DNA of 64,000 nucleotides from Paludisphaera soli (GCF_011064595.1 NZ_JAALJI010000018.1:62001-126000); one strand, 5' to 3'; positions 1 through 9,039 are shown, counted from the stretch's first letter. Made by a program: numbers and translations. The notes: generated from the sequence alone by a model not told the origin.

Positions 1-2146
1 AGCCGCCGGACTTGGCGTCGTACAACTCCAGGCCCAGGTCGTTGCCCCCCAGGAACCATTCGAAGGCGCGGCGGGCCTCGGCGAGCCAGGCGGGGTCCTC
101 GGTGGCCTGGTAGGCCTCCAGGCAGGCGGCGACCATGGCCTGGGCCTCGACCGGCTGCTGGTCGAACTGGGCTCGCTCCCCGTCGCGGACGTAGAAGCCG
201 TTGCAGCCGATGGGGCGGAAGCAGCCCGAGGGGGCCTTGTGGTGGCCGGCCAGCCAGGCCAGCGAATCCAGGCCGGCCTTCAGGGCCTCCGGCGGGCCGC
301 CGTTGCGGGCGCTGGCGATCAGGCCCTGGGAGAGCCGCGCGTTGTCGTAGGTCAGGCTGTTCTCGAACCAGCGCCAGCCGTCGTTGGCGACGGCCTCGTA
401 CAGGTGGAGCAGCTTCTGGGTCAGCAGGTCGCGGGCCTGGCTGGCGGGCCGGGCCCCGGCGAGCCGTTGCAGATAGTGGCAGACCCCCAGGAGTCCGAAG
501 GCCCAGGCGCGGGGCGAGGTCGTCTCCAGCAGACCGGGGAGGGCCCGGTCGAACAGGTGCGAGGCCCAGAACTGGAGGTCGTGCCGCTGCGAACGGTGGA
601 CGCACGCCCCCAGGACCCAGATCGTCCGGCCGTGGCTGTCGTCCGAGCCGACGTCCTCCAGCCATCGGCGGTCGAAGCTCATGAAGTTGCGGAACCGCCC
701 CCGCGGCGGGTCGAACGCGTAGTTCAGGAACGCCGCGTAGGTCGACGCCAGCCGCGCGGTCTGGGACGAGTTCTGGCCGAGCTGCTCCAGCAGCACCGTC
801 AGCAGGAGGGCTCGGGCGTTGTCGTCGGTGCAGTAGCCCTCGGCGAAGTTGGGGATGGTGAACGTGGCGTGCTGGATCATCCCGGCCGAATCGCTCATCC
901 GCGCCAGGTGGTCGAGCCGCCAGCCGGGGAGGTCCAGGGGCTGCTCGGCCAGCGTCCGCACGGCCAGGGGCTTGATCGGCACGTCCAGCCGGCTCCGCCG
1001 CGCCTGCTGGAAGGACTCGACGAACTGGTGGGCGACCCGGCTCCAGATCATCTCGCGGCCCATCAGGTAGCCGCGCTTCCGCATCGCGTGCCGCCGCGAG
1101 TCGTCGCGGAGCAGGTCGCGGATGGCGGTCGAGAGCGCCTGCGAGTCGGCGAACGGCACCAGCACGCCGCGGCCGTCGGCCAGCAGCTCCTCGGCGTGCC
1201 AGTAGGGGGTCGAGACCACGGACTTGCCGCAGCCGAAGGCGTAGGCCAGCGTCCCCGAGGTGATCTGCGCCGGGTTCAGGTAGGGCGTGACGTAGATGTC
1301 GGCCACGCCGATGAACTCGATCAGCTCGGGAAGCTCGACGAACCGGTTGTAGAAGCTGACGTTCTCGCGGATGCCCAGCTTCCGGGCCAGCCGCTCCAGG
1401 CTGATCCGGTAGCGTTCCCCCTGCTCGCGGACGAGGTTGGGGTGGGTCGCCCCCAGGACGATGTAGACGAAGTCCGGGAACTCCTCCAGGATCGCCGGCA
1501 TCGCCTCCAGCATGTACTCGATGCCCTTATTGGGCGAGAGCAGGCCGAAGGTCAAGGCGACGTGCTTCCCCTCGACGCCGAACTGGTCCTTGTAGAACGC
1601 CGGGTCCACGAACGGCATGTCGGGGATGCCGTGGGGGATCAGGTCGATCTTCGATTCGGGCGTCTTCCAGACGTCCAGCAGGAACGCCTTGGCCCGCTCC
1701 GACATCACGATCACCCGCGCCGACAGGTCGAGGATCTCGTCCATCACCCGCCGTTGGGTGGCGTCGGGCTCCTTGAGGACGGTGTGGAGCGTGGTGACGA
1801 TCGGCATCCGGAGGTTGCGGAGCAGCCGGACGACGTGGCTGCCCGCCGGGCCGCCGAAGATGCCGTACTCGTGCTGGAGGCAGACGACGTCGGCGTTGCT
1901 GAAATTGAGGAAGTCGGCCGCGCGAAGGTAGGAGTCCAGCTCCTGCTCCTCGATCTCGAACCGGACCTCGGGGGGGTAGTCGTACCCCTCGGGAAGGTCG
2001 TTGACCGGGACCACGAAGCAGTCGGCCGAGGGGAACTGAGTGGCCGTGGACGTGCAGAGGTCGTGGGTGAACGTGGCGATCCCGCATTTGCGCGGCAGGT
2101 AGTCGCCGAGGAACGCGATCTTCCGGACTTCGCTGGTTCGGTTCAT
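1..2146 (-). CDS. Glycosyltransferase family 4-like protein with C-terminal helical domain, 3' end cut off
   Basis: Translation of the minus strand gives 715 codons that stay open to the window edge. The N-terminal ~400 residues look like a GT-B glycosyltransferase: an early GDYLPRKCGIATFTHDL loop, LQHEYGIFGG, PHGIPD, then TFGLLSPNKGIEYMLEAM and VADIYVTPYLNPAQITSGTLAYAFGCGK followed by STPYWHAEELLADGRG. The rest is rich in Trp, Leu and Ala and resembles an alpha/alpha toroid (WLEDVGSDDSHGRTIWVLG, GWRWFENSLTYDNARLSQ), as in planctomycete mannosyltransferase-like proteins. The acidic residue expected in the donor-sugar loop is not obvious (LNPAQ). It probably transfers a sugar from a nucleotide-sugar donor in the cytoplasm; donor and acceptor are unknown. 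The ATG follows a weak purine stretch. Genes upstream on the same strand are secreted proteins with no clear link. Confidence 0.85.
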   Translation of the reverse strand, partial: MNRTSEVRKIAFLGDYLPRKCGIATFTHDLCTSTATQFPSADCFVVPVNDLPEGYDYPPEVRFEIEEQELDSYLRAADFLNFSNADVVCLQHEYGIFGGPAGSHVVRLLRNLRMPIVTTLHTVLKEPDATQRRVMDEILDLSARVIVMSERAKAFLLDVWKTPESKIDLIPHGIPDMPFVDPAFYKDQFGVEGKHVALTFGLLSPNKGIEYMLEAMPAILEEFPDFVYIVLGATHPNLVREQGERYRISLERLARKLGIRENVSFYNRFVELPELIEFIGVADIYVTPYLNPAQITSGTLAYAFGCGKSVVSTPYWHAEELLADGRGVLVPFADSQALSTAIRDLLRDDSRRHAMRKRGYLMGREMIWSRVAHQFVESFQQARRSRLDVPIKPLAVRTLAEQPLDLPGWRLDHLARMSDSAGMIQHATFTIPNFAEGYCTDDNARALLLTVLLEQLGQNSSQTARLASTYAAFLNYAFDPPRGRFRNFMSFDRRWLEDVGSDDSHGRTIWVLGACVHRSQRHDLQFWASHLFDRALPGLLETTSPRAWAFGLLGVCHYLQRLAGARPASQARDLLTQKLLHLYEAVANDGWRWFENSLTYDNARLSQGLIASARNGGPPEALKAGLDSLAWLAGHHKAPSGCFRPIGCNGFYVRDGERAQFDQQPVEAQAMVAACLEAYQATEDPAWLAEARRAFEWFLGGNDLGLELYDAKSGG

Positions 2147-2208
2147 AGGACCTGACGGACCATGCCGGGGGGACCTGACGGGCCGGCCGGCGGCTTTCCT
2201 TGTCGGAC

Positions 2209-2592
2209 TCAACGACGGTTCCCGTAGACGCCCGCCCGCGAGGGCGTGCAGTGGTGCCGGACCTGGCCGGACCTCCCGCTCGGGAAGTAGTTCCGGGAGA
2301 CGACGACGGGGGCCGGCCCGCGCGCCGGCGGGGGCGTCGCGACCGAAGGGCTCCCGGAGCCCGCGCGAGGCCTCGACGTGTAGGGAGCCAGCGGATCGGC
2401 CCCGAGCCGCGACGCCGACGCGGTCCGCTCGAACCCGGCGTAAGCCCGTCGCGACGCCGTGGGCGACGACGTCGAGGCTCCGCCCCCCCCGCTCGTCGTG
2501 CGGTTGAAGTGCGAGCCCGGCGCCGACTGGGCGCACGCCTCGCCGCCCCGCATCGCGAGGACGATCAGCACGAAGACGCTCGCGAGCCTCAT
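2209..2592 (-). CDS. Small secreted hypothetical protein
   Basis: 127 residues. The N-terminus (MRLASVFVLIVLAMRGGEACAQS) reads as a signal peptide with likely cleavage after the A-C-A-Q region. The mature part is low complexity, rich in Ser, Pro, Arg and Gly, and ends with Arg/His-rich sequence. I recognise no domain. It lies on the same strand between the SGNH hydrolase and the glycosyltransferase, with gaps of 158 and 62 bases. The signal peptide in a matching frame is the main argument that it is real; a chance open frame in GC-rich DNA cannot be excluded. Confidence 0.55.
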   Translation of the reverse strand: MRLASVFVLIVLAMRGGEACAQSAPGSHFNRTTSGGGGASTSSPTASRRAYAGFERTASASRLGADPLAPYTSRPRAGSGSPSVATPPPARGPAPVVVSRNYFPSGRSGQVRHHCTPSRAGVYGNRR

Positions 2593-2750
2593 GGGACGAC
2601 CCCCCTCGGACCCGCCGACGGTTCACAAAACCGGCGAGGCACCGGCTTGAGGATACCCGTCGCCCGCCTCTTCCGCCAGAGGGACGAAACCCGCCGCGGG
2701 GCGGCGCGGGGCGGGCGGGCGGGCGACGGCCCCCGGATCGGGCGTCGGCT

Positions 2751-3716
2751 TCAGGCCGCGCGGCGAAGCCGAGCCGCGCCGAAAGCCGCGACGCCGGCGA
2801 TCGCCAAAAGCGCGGCCGACGAGGGCTCGGGCACGGCGGCGGCGAAGGCGCGGGCGGCGATCACCTGGTGGATCGCGGTCGTCGGGTGCACCGCGTCCCA
2901 GAACAGGTAGCCCTGGCCGTCCAGGACCCCGCTCGGCAGCGCCCCGTCCGTCACGTTGGTCAGCCCGTAGGCGGCGGGGTCGGCGAGGATCTGCTGGAAC
3001 TCGGCGTTCACGTCGTTGAAGAAGATGCGGACGCCGGGCAAGGTCGCCTTCAGGCCCTCGATCCGCGCCGCGAGCGCGGCGTTGAACGCCAGGGTGAGCA
3101 TGTTGAGGCCCGCCCGTTGCTCGGGGGTGGTGGTCGCTTCCAGCGGGAGCAGGCCGAGCAGCGGCAGGTTGCCCACCAGGAAGTTCGACCCCCCCGCGGC
3201 GGCCAGCGCGGTGATCGCCGTCGCCACGTTGTCGGCCACCTGGAGGTAGTCGGTCACGCCGTTGTTCAGGAAGTCGTTCGCGCCCGCCCAGACCGAAACG
3301 AGCTGGTCCGGGGCCAGCGTGCCGCCGCCGAGGAGGAACCCGCCGACCTGCGTCAGCAGGTTCGGGACGCCCGGCCCGCCGGGGCCCAGCGGATAGCTGA
3401 AGCCGTCGCCCGACTGCGCGTATCCCCAGGCGTGGTTCGTCCCGCCCAGGACGCTCGGCGTCGGCGCGGCCACCCCCAGCTTGGCCGCCAGGTAATCCGT
3501 CCAGATCGGCCCGTTCGAGTACCGACCTTCGTGGTACGGCGACGGCGGGAAGCCCGCCGCGGCGAACGTGTTTCCGGAATCCGAGAGGCTGTCGCCGAAG
3601 ACGACGAGCCCCGAGTACATCCCCGCTTCCGCCTCGACGCCCATCCCGAGGACGACCATCAGGCAGGCCGCCCACATCGCCGGCCGGGCCGACTTCCCAC
3701 GCTTCGTCACGTCCAT
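2751..3716 (-). CDS. SGNH/GDSL-family hydrolase with PEP-CTERM sorting signal
   Basis: 321 residues from the ATG chosen at the signal peptide; the frame stays open upstream, but the extra 16 codons precede the export signal. Residues 8-32 form the signal peptide. Catalytic blocks are visible: GDSLSDSGN with Ser43 as nucleophile, GAND (145-148, block III), and WDAVHP with Asp274 and His277 (block V). The protein ends with VPEP at 295-298, a hydrophobic stretch and RLRR, the PEP-CTERM signal used for export-linked sorting to the cell surface. The family hydrolyses esters of lipids or acetylated polysaccharides; the substrate here is unknown. Confidence in family and sorting signal is high. Confidence 0.92.
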   Translation of the reverse strand: MDVTKRGKSARPAMWAACLMVVLGMGVEAEAGMYSGLVVFGDSLSDSGNTFAAAGFPPSPYHEGRYSNGPIWTDYLAAKLGVAAPTPSVLGGTNHAWGYAQSGDGFSYPLGPGGPGVPNLLTQVGGFLLGGGTLAPDQLVSVWAGANDFLNNGVTDYLQVADNVATAITALAAAGGSNFLVGNLPLLGLLPLEATTTPEQRAGLNMLTLAFNAALAARIEGLKATLPGVRIFFNDVNAEFQQILADPAAYGLTNVTDGALPSGVLDGQGYLFWDAVHPTTAIHQVIAARAFAAAVPEPSSAALLAIAGVAAFGAARLRRAA

Positions 3717-4069
3717 GATCTTCAGGCTCCTCGTCTTCGTCGCTTCGAGTCGAGACGTTCGCACGTCCGGCCGATCGCCCCTCCGGGGCGGAGGCCCCCG
3801 CCATGCATCCTTCCAAGGTATGGCGAGGGTGGCACTCTAGGGACATTTTGGGACCTTCGCAAGTCCATAACGAGTGATCACGATCCGTTCGGTCGAATTC
3901 CGCGGAATCCGGGGCGGGCTCGGTCGTTGGTTCGCTTGCAGTCATCGATGGCCCCCTCTACAGTGATGGGCACACGAGGGCCGCGACGACTCGTCGGTTC
4001 GTGCGGACGAGAAGCCCGGGACCGGACGAGTCCCCGGCTCGCCCTTCGCAATTAGCGGAGAGACCCATC
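3717..4069. other. Divergent intergenic region, no gene seen
   Basis: Separates the minus-strand SGNH hydrolase from the plus-strand secreted protein. Apart from one plus-strand promoter candidate I see no hairpin or conserved open frame; the overlapping open frames lack coding character. Confidence 0.5.
3936..3964 (+). promoter_or_regulatory. Candidate sigma-70-type promoter
   Basis: TTGCAG and TACAGT are separated by 17 bases, about 105 bases upstream of the start of the following secreted protein. Each box matches four of six consensus positions. Prediction by eye only. Confidence 0.4.
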
Positions 4070-5824
4070 ATGATCGCGCAACTGTCTGCGTGGCTCCTGA
4101 CTGTGACGCTGGCGCAGGCCCCGACGGAGCCGGCGCCCGCCTGGCTCAAGGTCGTCCCGGGCGATATCGACGTGGTCGTCCGCAGCCGGGGGATCGAGTC
4201 GACCTCCCGCGACCTGACCGACATGCTCCGGGCTATGAGCCCCCGCGCGGCCGAGACGGCGGTCCCCGCCCTGACCCAGCTCCTCGACCAGTTCCGGGGC
4301 CAGCTCGGCGAGGACGCCGCGAAGACCCCCTGGGCGGCCCTCATCCGCGCCGTGCCCCCCGGGCCCGACGGCGTCTTGCCGTTCGCCGTGCTGGTGATGG
4401 AGGACGATTCCAAGGCCGTGCTCAAGGCGCTCGGCTCCGGTAAGGAGCCCGCGCTCCGGCCGCAGGACGGGGGGGTCGACGAGTTCGACGATCCCCATGG
4501 CGAGGGTTCGTGGTACGCCTTCGACGGGGCCGGTTTCACGGCCGTCGGCCCGGACCGCTCGCTGGTCGCCGCGGTGGCGAGTCCCGCGGAGAAGGCCTTC
4601 GACGCGACCCTCACCCCCGGCCTGGCCGGGCCCTTCCTGTCGGGAGACGTGGGCCTCTACGTCAACGTCGCCCGGCTCGCGACGCGTTACGCCGACCAGA
4701 TCGCGCAGGGCCGGCAGACGTTCATGGCGGCACTCGACCAGGCCGCCCAGGCGTCGCCGAACCCGGGCTCGATGGACTTCGTCAAGAACCTCTACGGAGG
4801 CCTTTTCGACTCGCTCGGCGACGCCGAGGCCCTGACCCTCGGCCTCGATTTCGCCGCCGAGGGCCTCCGCCTCGCCGGGCGGCTCGACCTCAAGGCGGCG
4901 GCCGACTCCGCGCAGCCGGCCGATGACGACGGGGCGACACTGGCCGACCTGGGCAGGCTCCCCGCGGACGCCGGCTTCTACGTCTTCATGAACATGCAGG
5001 CGTCGACCATCCAGAAATGGCAGGCCATGAGCCTGAGCATGATGAACCCGGGCGGCAAGCTCGACCCCGCGACGGCCCGGGCCTTGGAAGGCTTCGAGAA
5101 GCTGGGCCGCCTGGAGACGCTCGGCACCATGACGTTCGACGGCGGCCTACGCGGGTTCAATGTCATCAAGACGTCGGATCCCAAGGCTTACATCGCCGCG
5201 ACTGAGGCCATGCTCACGGGGATGAAAGGCTCGGACGGTCCGCTCAACGTCTACAAGGACGTGAAGATCGAGCGGGACGTCCAGGAACACCGGGGGATTC
5301 GCTTCACCCACATCGTCGCCACGTTCGACGAGGAGAAGCTCGCCAAGCTCGCGGCCGGGAACCCGCAAGGCTCCGCGAGCCTCAAGGCGATGATGGGCGG
5401 CGACGCCCTCGGCTACTGGATCGGCACCGACGACCGCCGCGTCATCCAGGCGACCACGCCGGACTGGGATCGGGCCCGGGCCCAGATCGATCAGTTCCTG
5501 GACGGCGGGAAGTCCGTCGGCGACCAGCCCGCCTTCCAGGCCGTGCGGTCCGCCCTGGCCGATCGAGCGAGCTTCCTGATGATCCTCAGCGCCCAGGGTC
5601 TCGTCCGGATGATGGCGACGCAGTTGGCCGCGACCGCGAACAAGCCCGAGCTGAAGGACCTCGCCGACCTCCCCAGCGAGCCGGCCTACTTCGGCCTCTC
5701 GCTCACCCCGGCCGCCCCCAACGGGTACGAATTCCGGCTCTCCGTCCCGAGCCCCGTCGTGCCCGTCTTCGAGAAGGGGATGCTGCCGGTCCTCCAGAAC
5801 CTGCAGGGGCAGGCCCCGCGCTGA
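4070..5824 (+). CDS. Large secreted protein of unknown function
   Basis: 584 residues. The ATG is preceded by GGAGAG and opens a short signal peptide (MIAQLSAWLLTVTLAQA). The mature protein alternates hydrophobic beta-strand-like and helical stretches without Cys or an obvious catalytic motif. Segments such as GSWYAFDGAGFTAVGPDR, LYVNVARLATRYADQI, ADAGFYVFMNMQAS and EPAYFGLSLTPAAPNGYEF suggest duplicated alpha/beta sub-domains like those of large planctomycete periplasmic proteins. I do not recognise a named family. It stands alone between a divergent hydrolase and queE, with its own candidate promoter. Signal peptide and codon use make it a confident gene but no function can be given. Confidence 0.88.
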   Translation: MIAQLSAWLLTVTLAQAPTEPAPAWLKVVPGDIDVVVRSRGIESTSRDLTDMLRAMSPRAAETAVPALTQLLDQFRGQLGEDAAKTPWAALIRAVPPGPDGVLPFAVLVMEDDSKAVLKALGSGKEPALRPQDGGVDEFDDPHGEGSWYAFDGAGFTAVGPDRSLVAAVASPAEKAFDATLTPGLAGPFLSGDVGLYVNVARLATRYADQIAQGRQTFMAALDQAAQASPNPGSMDFVKNLYGGLFDSLGDAEALTLGLDFAAEGLRLAGRLDLKAAADSAQPADDDGATLADLGRLPADAGFYVFMNMQASTIQKWQAMSLSMMNPGGKLDPATARALEGFEKLGRLETLGTMTFDGGLRGFNVIKTSDPKAYIAATEAMLTGMKGSDGPLNVYKDVKIERDVQEHRGIRFTHIVATFDEEKLAKLAAGNPQGSASLKAMMGGDALGYWIGTDDRRVIQATTPDWDRARAQIDQFLDGGKSVGDQPAFQAVRSALADRASFLMILSAQGLVRMMATQLAATANKPELKDLADLPSEPAYFGLSLTPAAPNGYEFRLSVPSPVVPVFEKGMLPVLQNLQGQAPR

Positions 5825-6141
5825 GCTTCGCCAGGCTCCCACGGCCCCCGGCCGCCGTCGCGACCACGCCGGCGGCCGGTCCGCTCTGAGCTGGCATGGC
5901 GTTCCTCAGGGCGAAACCTTACGCTTGACTGGGGCGTCGGCGAACGGTCGCGCGCCTCGGAGTGGAGGCGCGGCCGTCGCGGACGGGCCGCGCGAGGTCC
6001 CTCGACGCCGCAGGAAAGCCCCGCGATCTCCCCATGCACGAAGTCGCCCCGCCCGATCCTCGGACCGCCTCCCCCGAAGCCCGCGACGCCGCGCTCGCGC
6101 GACGGCTCAGGCCGCTGGCGGGGAGGACGGCGGGGACCCTG
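5825..6141. other. Intergenic region upstream of queE
   Basis: No separate gene seen. The queE frame is open through part of it, with an alternative ATG at 6034, so some may be translated as an N-terminal extension of about 36 residues. Confidence 0.5.
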
Positions 6142-6774
6142 ATGGTCCACGAGATCTACCGCAGCATCCAGGGGGAGAGCACGTTCGCCGGCCTCCCCTG
6201 CGTCTTCGTCCGGCTCACCGCGTGCCACCTGCGCTGCGTCTACTGCGACACGCCCCACGCCTTCAACCAGGGCGAGCCGATGGGCCTCGACGCGGTCGTC
6301 GCGGCCGTCGAGGAACTGGGCGGAGGGCTCGTCGAACTGACCGGCGGCGAGCCCCTGCTCCAGGACGAGGCCTATCCTCTGATGGCGCAGCTGGCCGACC
6401 GGGGCTGGACCGTGCTGCTGGAGACCAGCGGCGGCGTGGCCACGGATCGGGTGGACCCGCGCGTCCGCGTGATCCTGGACGTGAAGACGCCGGCCTCGGG
6501 CGAGGTCGACGCCAACGTCTGGAGCAACCTCGACCGGCTCCGGCCGACCGACGAGGTCAAGTTCGTCCTCGGCGATCGCGAGGACTTCGAGTGGGCCGTC
6601 GACGTCGTCCGCCGCCACGAGCTGGCCCGACGCTGCCCCGTCCTGATGAGCGCGGTCTTCGGCCGCGTGGACCCGACCGAGCTGGCGACCTGGATCCTGG
6701 AGACGCGCCTGCCGATCCGGCTCCAGGTGCAGCTCCACAAGATCCTCTGGCACCCGAAGGCGCGTGGGGTCTGA
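6142..6774 (+). CDS. queE: 7-carboxy-7-deazaguanine synthase (radical SAM)
   Basis: 210 residues from the chosen ATG, the usual length of the family. HEIYRSIQGEST and FVRLTACHLRCVYCDTPHAF are diagnostic: Cys28, Cys32 and Cys35 form the CxxxCxxC site for the [4Fe-4S] cluster, and TGGEP (67-71) binds SAM. The enzyme converts 6-carboxy-tetrahydropterin to 7-carboxy-7-deazaguanine in queuosine/preQ1 synthesis in the cytoplasm. An in-frame ATG at 6034 would add 36 residues with no counterpart in the family; the GGGGAGGA stretch just upstream of 6142 favours the shorter form, but the start is not certain. Other que genes are not in this window. Confidence 0.93.
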   Translation: MVHEIYRSIQGESTFAGLPCVFVRLTACHLRCVYCDTPHAFNQGEPMGLDAVVAAVEELGGGLVELTGGEPLLQDEAYPLMAQLADRGWTVLLETSGGVATDRVDPRVRVILDVKTPASGEVDANVWSNLDRLRPTDEVKFVLGDREDFEWAVDVVRRHELARRCPVLMSAVFGRVDPTELATWILETRLPIRLQVQLHKILWHPKARGV

Positions 6775-6819
6775 TCGCGCCGGTCGCAGGATCTCAGCGG
6801 GGATCGACCCGACGCCGGC

Positions 6820-7053
6820 TCACCAGCCGAAGGTCGACCGCAGCCCGATGAAGTGCTGCACCAGCATGAGCCCCACGACGTAGCCTGCTACGCGCAGCAG
6901 CATCGCCGAGAAATTGCCGGCAATGACGCGCACGTCCTTGGCGGACGAGACCCGGGCGACGCCGCTCCGCGACGCGATGAACGCGCCGCTCAGCAGCAGG
7001 GCGAGGACGGGGATCGAAACGACGGACACGGCGATGATGTGCTTAAGGTCCAT
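6820..7053 (-). CDS. Small two-helix membrane protein
   Basis: 77 residues with two hydrophobic segments (about 6-27 and 46-66) joined by a short basic loop. GGGAGCG precedes the ATG at a suitable distance. No family recognised. It lies downstream of tatD on the same strand, 163 bases away, and could be transcribed with it or alone. The membrane pattern and ribosome-binding site support it as a real gene of unknown role. Confidence 0.7.
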   Translation of the reverse strand: MDLKHIIAVSVVSIPVLALLLSGAFIASRSGVARVSSAKDVRVIAGNFSAMLLRVAGYVVGLMLVQHFIGLRSTFGW

Positions 7054-7215
7054 CTCGAGAACGCTCCCGGCCTGGAGGCGCGGCGACAGTTCGACATGTT
7101 GCGGCTTCGAAGGATCGCACCGCGCGTATTAAACGCGAACCCGGTCGATCCGTCGAGACGGAGTATCATAGGATCGCTGAAAGGATATGGCAAATGCCGG
7201 GCCGAAACGGAAAAT

Positions 7216-8088
7216 TTAGGGGGTTTCCGGGGGATGTCCGACCAGGACGTCGGCCTCGGGGAGCCGGAACAACGCCCGGGCGTTGGCGGTGACGGCACGG
7301 GCTAATTCGCGTTCGTCGATCCCTCGGACTTCCGCGAGCTTGCGCGCGGTCCAGGCGACGTAGGCCGGCTCGTTGCCGCGTCCTCGGAGCGGCTGGGGCG
7401 TCAGATAGGGGCTGTCGGTCTCGACCAGCAGGCGGTCGAGCGGCACGGCGGCGGCGGCCTCGCGGAGCGCGTCGAGGTTCCTGTTCCCGAACGTGAGCAT
7501 GCCGGCGAACGAGATGTGGAGCCCCAGGGCCAGGAACGCCTCGGCCTGGTCGCGGTCGCCCGTGAACGAGTGCAGGACCCCGCGCACCGGGCTTCCCATC
7601 GCGGCGAGCTGCGCGACGATGTCGGCTTCGCAGTTCCGGCAGTGGATCACCACCGGCAGGTCGCGCTCGAGGGCGAGGTCGAGGTGGCGCTGGAACCAGT
7701 CCCGCTGGAGGTCGAACGGCGTCCGGTCCCAATGGCGGTCGAGGCCCGTCTCCCCCAGGGCGACCACCCGAGGGGCCGAGGCCAGCTCGACGATCCGGGC
7801 CCAGTCCCCCTCCACGGCCTCGACGACGTTGTTGGGCTGGAAGCCGACGGCGGCGAAGACCCCTGGGTGCTCGGACGCCAGGGCCGCGACGTCGGCGGAG
7901 TCCGCCGCCGTCGTGCCGATCGCGACGACCTGCATCACCCCCGCGCGGCGAGCCCGGGCGAGGATTTCGCGCAGCTGGGGGCGGAGCCGGGGGTCGTCGA
8001 GGTGGGCGTGCGTGTCCACCAGGGGTTCGAGAGGGGGCGTCGGGCCGGGCTCGCGACGGCTGCGGGGGGCCTGCGGGGTGTCGGTCAT
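7216..8088 (-). CDS. tatD: TatD-family metal-dependent hydrolase/DNase
   Basis: 290 residues. The TIM-barrel metal ligands of the TatD family are in place: DTHAHLD (His27, His29), ALGETGLD (Glu113), VVIHCRN (His149), LHSFTG (His173) and VETDSPYL (Asp225). The family includes 3'-5' exonucleases acting on DNA and some deacylases such as D-aminoacyl-tRNA deacylase-like members, so the exact substrate is inferred. The ATG overlaps the stop codon of the Fur-family gene in ATGA, so the two are probably translationally coupled. The frame is open further upstream, but that part is antisense-like Pro/Arg-rich sequence. Confidence 0.93.
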   Translation of the reverse strand: MTDTPQAPRSRREPGPTPPLEPLVDTHAHLDDPRLRPQLREILARARRAGVMQVVAIGTTAADSADVAALASEHPGVFAAVGFQPNNVVEAVEGDWARIVELASAPRVVALGETGLDRHWDRTPFDLQRDWFQRHLDLALERDLPVVIHCRNCEADIVAQLAAMGSPVRGVLHSFTGDRDQAEAFLALGLHISFAGMLTFGNRNLDALREAAAAVPLDRLLVETDSPYLTPQPLRGRGNEPAYVAWTARKLAEVRGIDERELARAVTANARALFRLPEADVLVGHPPETP

Positions 8089-8609
8089 GCGTCGTGGTCG
8101 CCCTGGCGCGGCTCGGTCTCGGGCTCGTCTTCGTCCTCGCCCGGGCGTTCGCGATCGCGGCCGGGGACCTGGAAGCCCAGGAGTTCCAGGCGATAGCCGG
8201 TGACCTGGAAGCCTCGGCGGCGGAGGTCCTCGGCGAGGGTGGGGTCGAGTTGCTCGATCAGCCTGGGGTCGTACTGGGTGGGAAGGTCGTGGATGGTCCC
8301 GGTGCGGAGGCATCGGAAATGGTAGTGGCGATCCCCCCGGGCGTCGTAGCGGGCGGGCCCGGCGGCCGATTCGGCGCCCAGGCGGTCCGCCGCGCCGACG
8401 GCCACCAGGGCCTCGAGCGCCTTGTACACGGTGGCCAGGCTGATCCGCGGGCTTCGGGGACGGACGGCCCGGAAGACCTCCTCGGCCGTGGGATGCTCGT
8501 CCATCGCCGCGAGCTGGTCGTAGACCGCCAGCCGCTGGGGCGTGGGACGCAGCCCGGCGGCCTCCAGGGCGTCGCGCACGGCGTCGTGATCGAGGCGGGA
8601 TGGCGTCAT
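8085..8609 (-). CDS. Fur-family transcriptional regulator
   Basis: 174 residues. Residues 15-80 form the winged helix of Fur/PerR/Zur proteins (GLRPTPQRLAVYDQLA, HPTAEEVFRAVR, SLATVYKALEALV). The dimerisation/metal half begins with DRHYHFRC (His95, His97, Cys100). The usual structural zinc CxxC is not kept: Cys100 is followed by L-R-T, and no second CxxC occurs in the acidic C-terminal tail. It could be an iron, zinc, manganese or peroxide sensor; sequence alone does not decide. It overlaps tatD by four bases and is divergent from nusA. A perfect palindrome about 120 bases upstream is a plausible operator, perhaps for autoregulation. Confidence 0.88.
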   Translation of the reverse strand: MTPSRLDHDAVRDALEAAGLRPTPQRLAVYDQLAAMDEHPTAEEVFRAVRPRSPRISLATVYKALEALVAVGAADRLGAESAAGPARYDARGDRHYHFRCLRTGTIHDLPTQYDPRLIEQLDPTLAEDLRRRGFQVTGYRLELLGFQVPGRDRERPGEDEDEPETEPRQGDHDA

Positions 8610-9039
8610 CGCGGTTCCGTGGCGGACGATGGGGCGGGGCCGGACGACCCCGCCGCGTCGGACGCCGGCTCGATCCCCGTCGGGATCGACGTCCCCGGGG
8701 TCGGGGCTCTCCACGCTATTGTGCGGACGCTTGACAGAACTGTCAACACGCGGGTAGGATGCAACAGGGCCGGGGCCTCCGGAAAGCGGTGGATTCCGGC
8801 TCGGCCCGTGCGGGGTTGGGTTCGTCCCTGCGCCTTCGTCCGGCACGTGCGGCCGGCGGACGCGCAGGCGGTCGACCCAGGAGGCGCTGCCCACTCGATG
8901 GTATCGCGGCATCAACCCGAGCCCCGCCCGTCCCCGGGCGAGGCCCGGCCTCGCCGAGGCGGCCCAACCGCCCCGGCCGACGCCGGATCCGCCGCGCCGC
9001 CGTCGAGTGAACCTCAAAAGCACGCCTCGGAGGGAAGGA
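8610..9039. other. Divergent fur/nusA intergenic region
   Basis: No gene seen. The only clear structure is the palindrome and the two overlapping promoter candidates at 8718-8760; the rest is a GC-rich leader of about 280 bases before nusA. Confidence 0.6.
8718..8760. promoter_or_regulatory. Palindromic operator with two divergent promoter candidates
   Basis: TTGACAG-AA-CTGTCAA at 8731-8746 is a perfect 7-base inverted repeat with a 2-base centre. On the plus strand TTGACA is followed after 18 bases by TAGGAT (8755-8760), towards nusA. On the minus strand the other TTGACA is followed after 17 bases by CACAAT (8723-8718), towards the Fur-family gene. A protein bound here would cover both -35 boxes. 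That the Fur-family protein binds it is inference; the site does not resemble the classical E. coli Fur box. Confidence 0.6.

Noticed and set aside
239-2155. 638-residue plus-strand open frame at the left edge
   Set aside because: Antisense to the glycosyltransferase, whose minus-strand translation has clear GT motifs.
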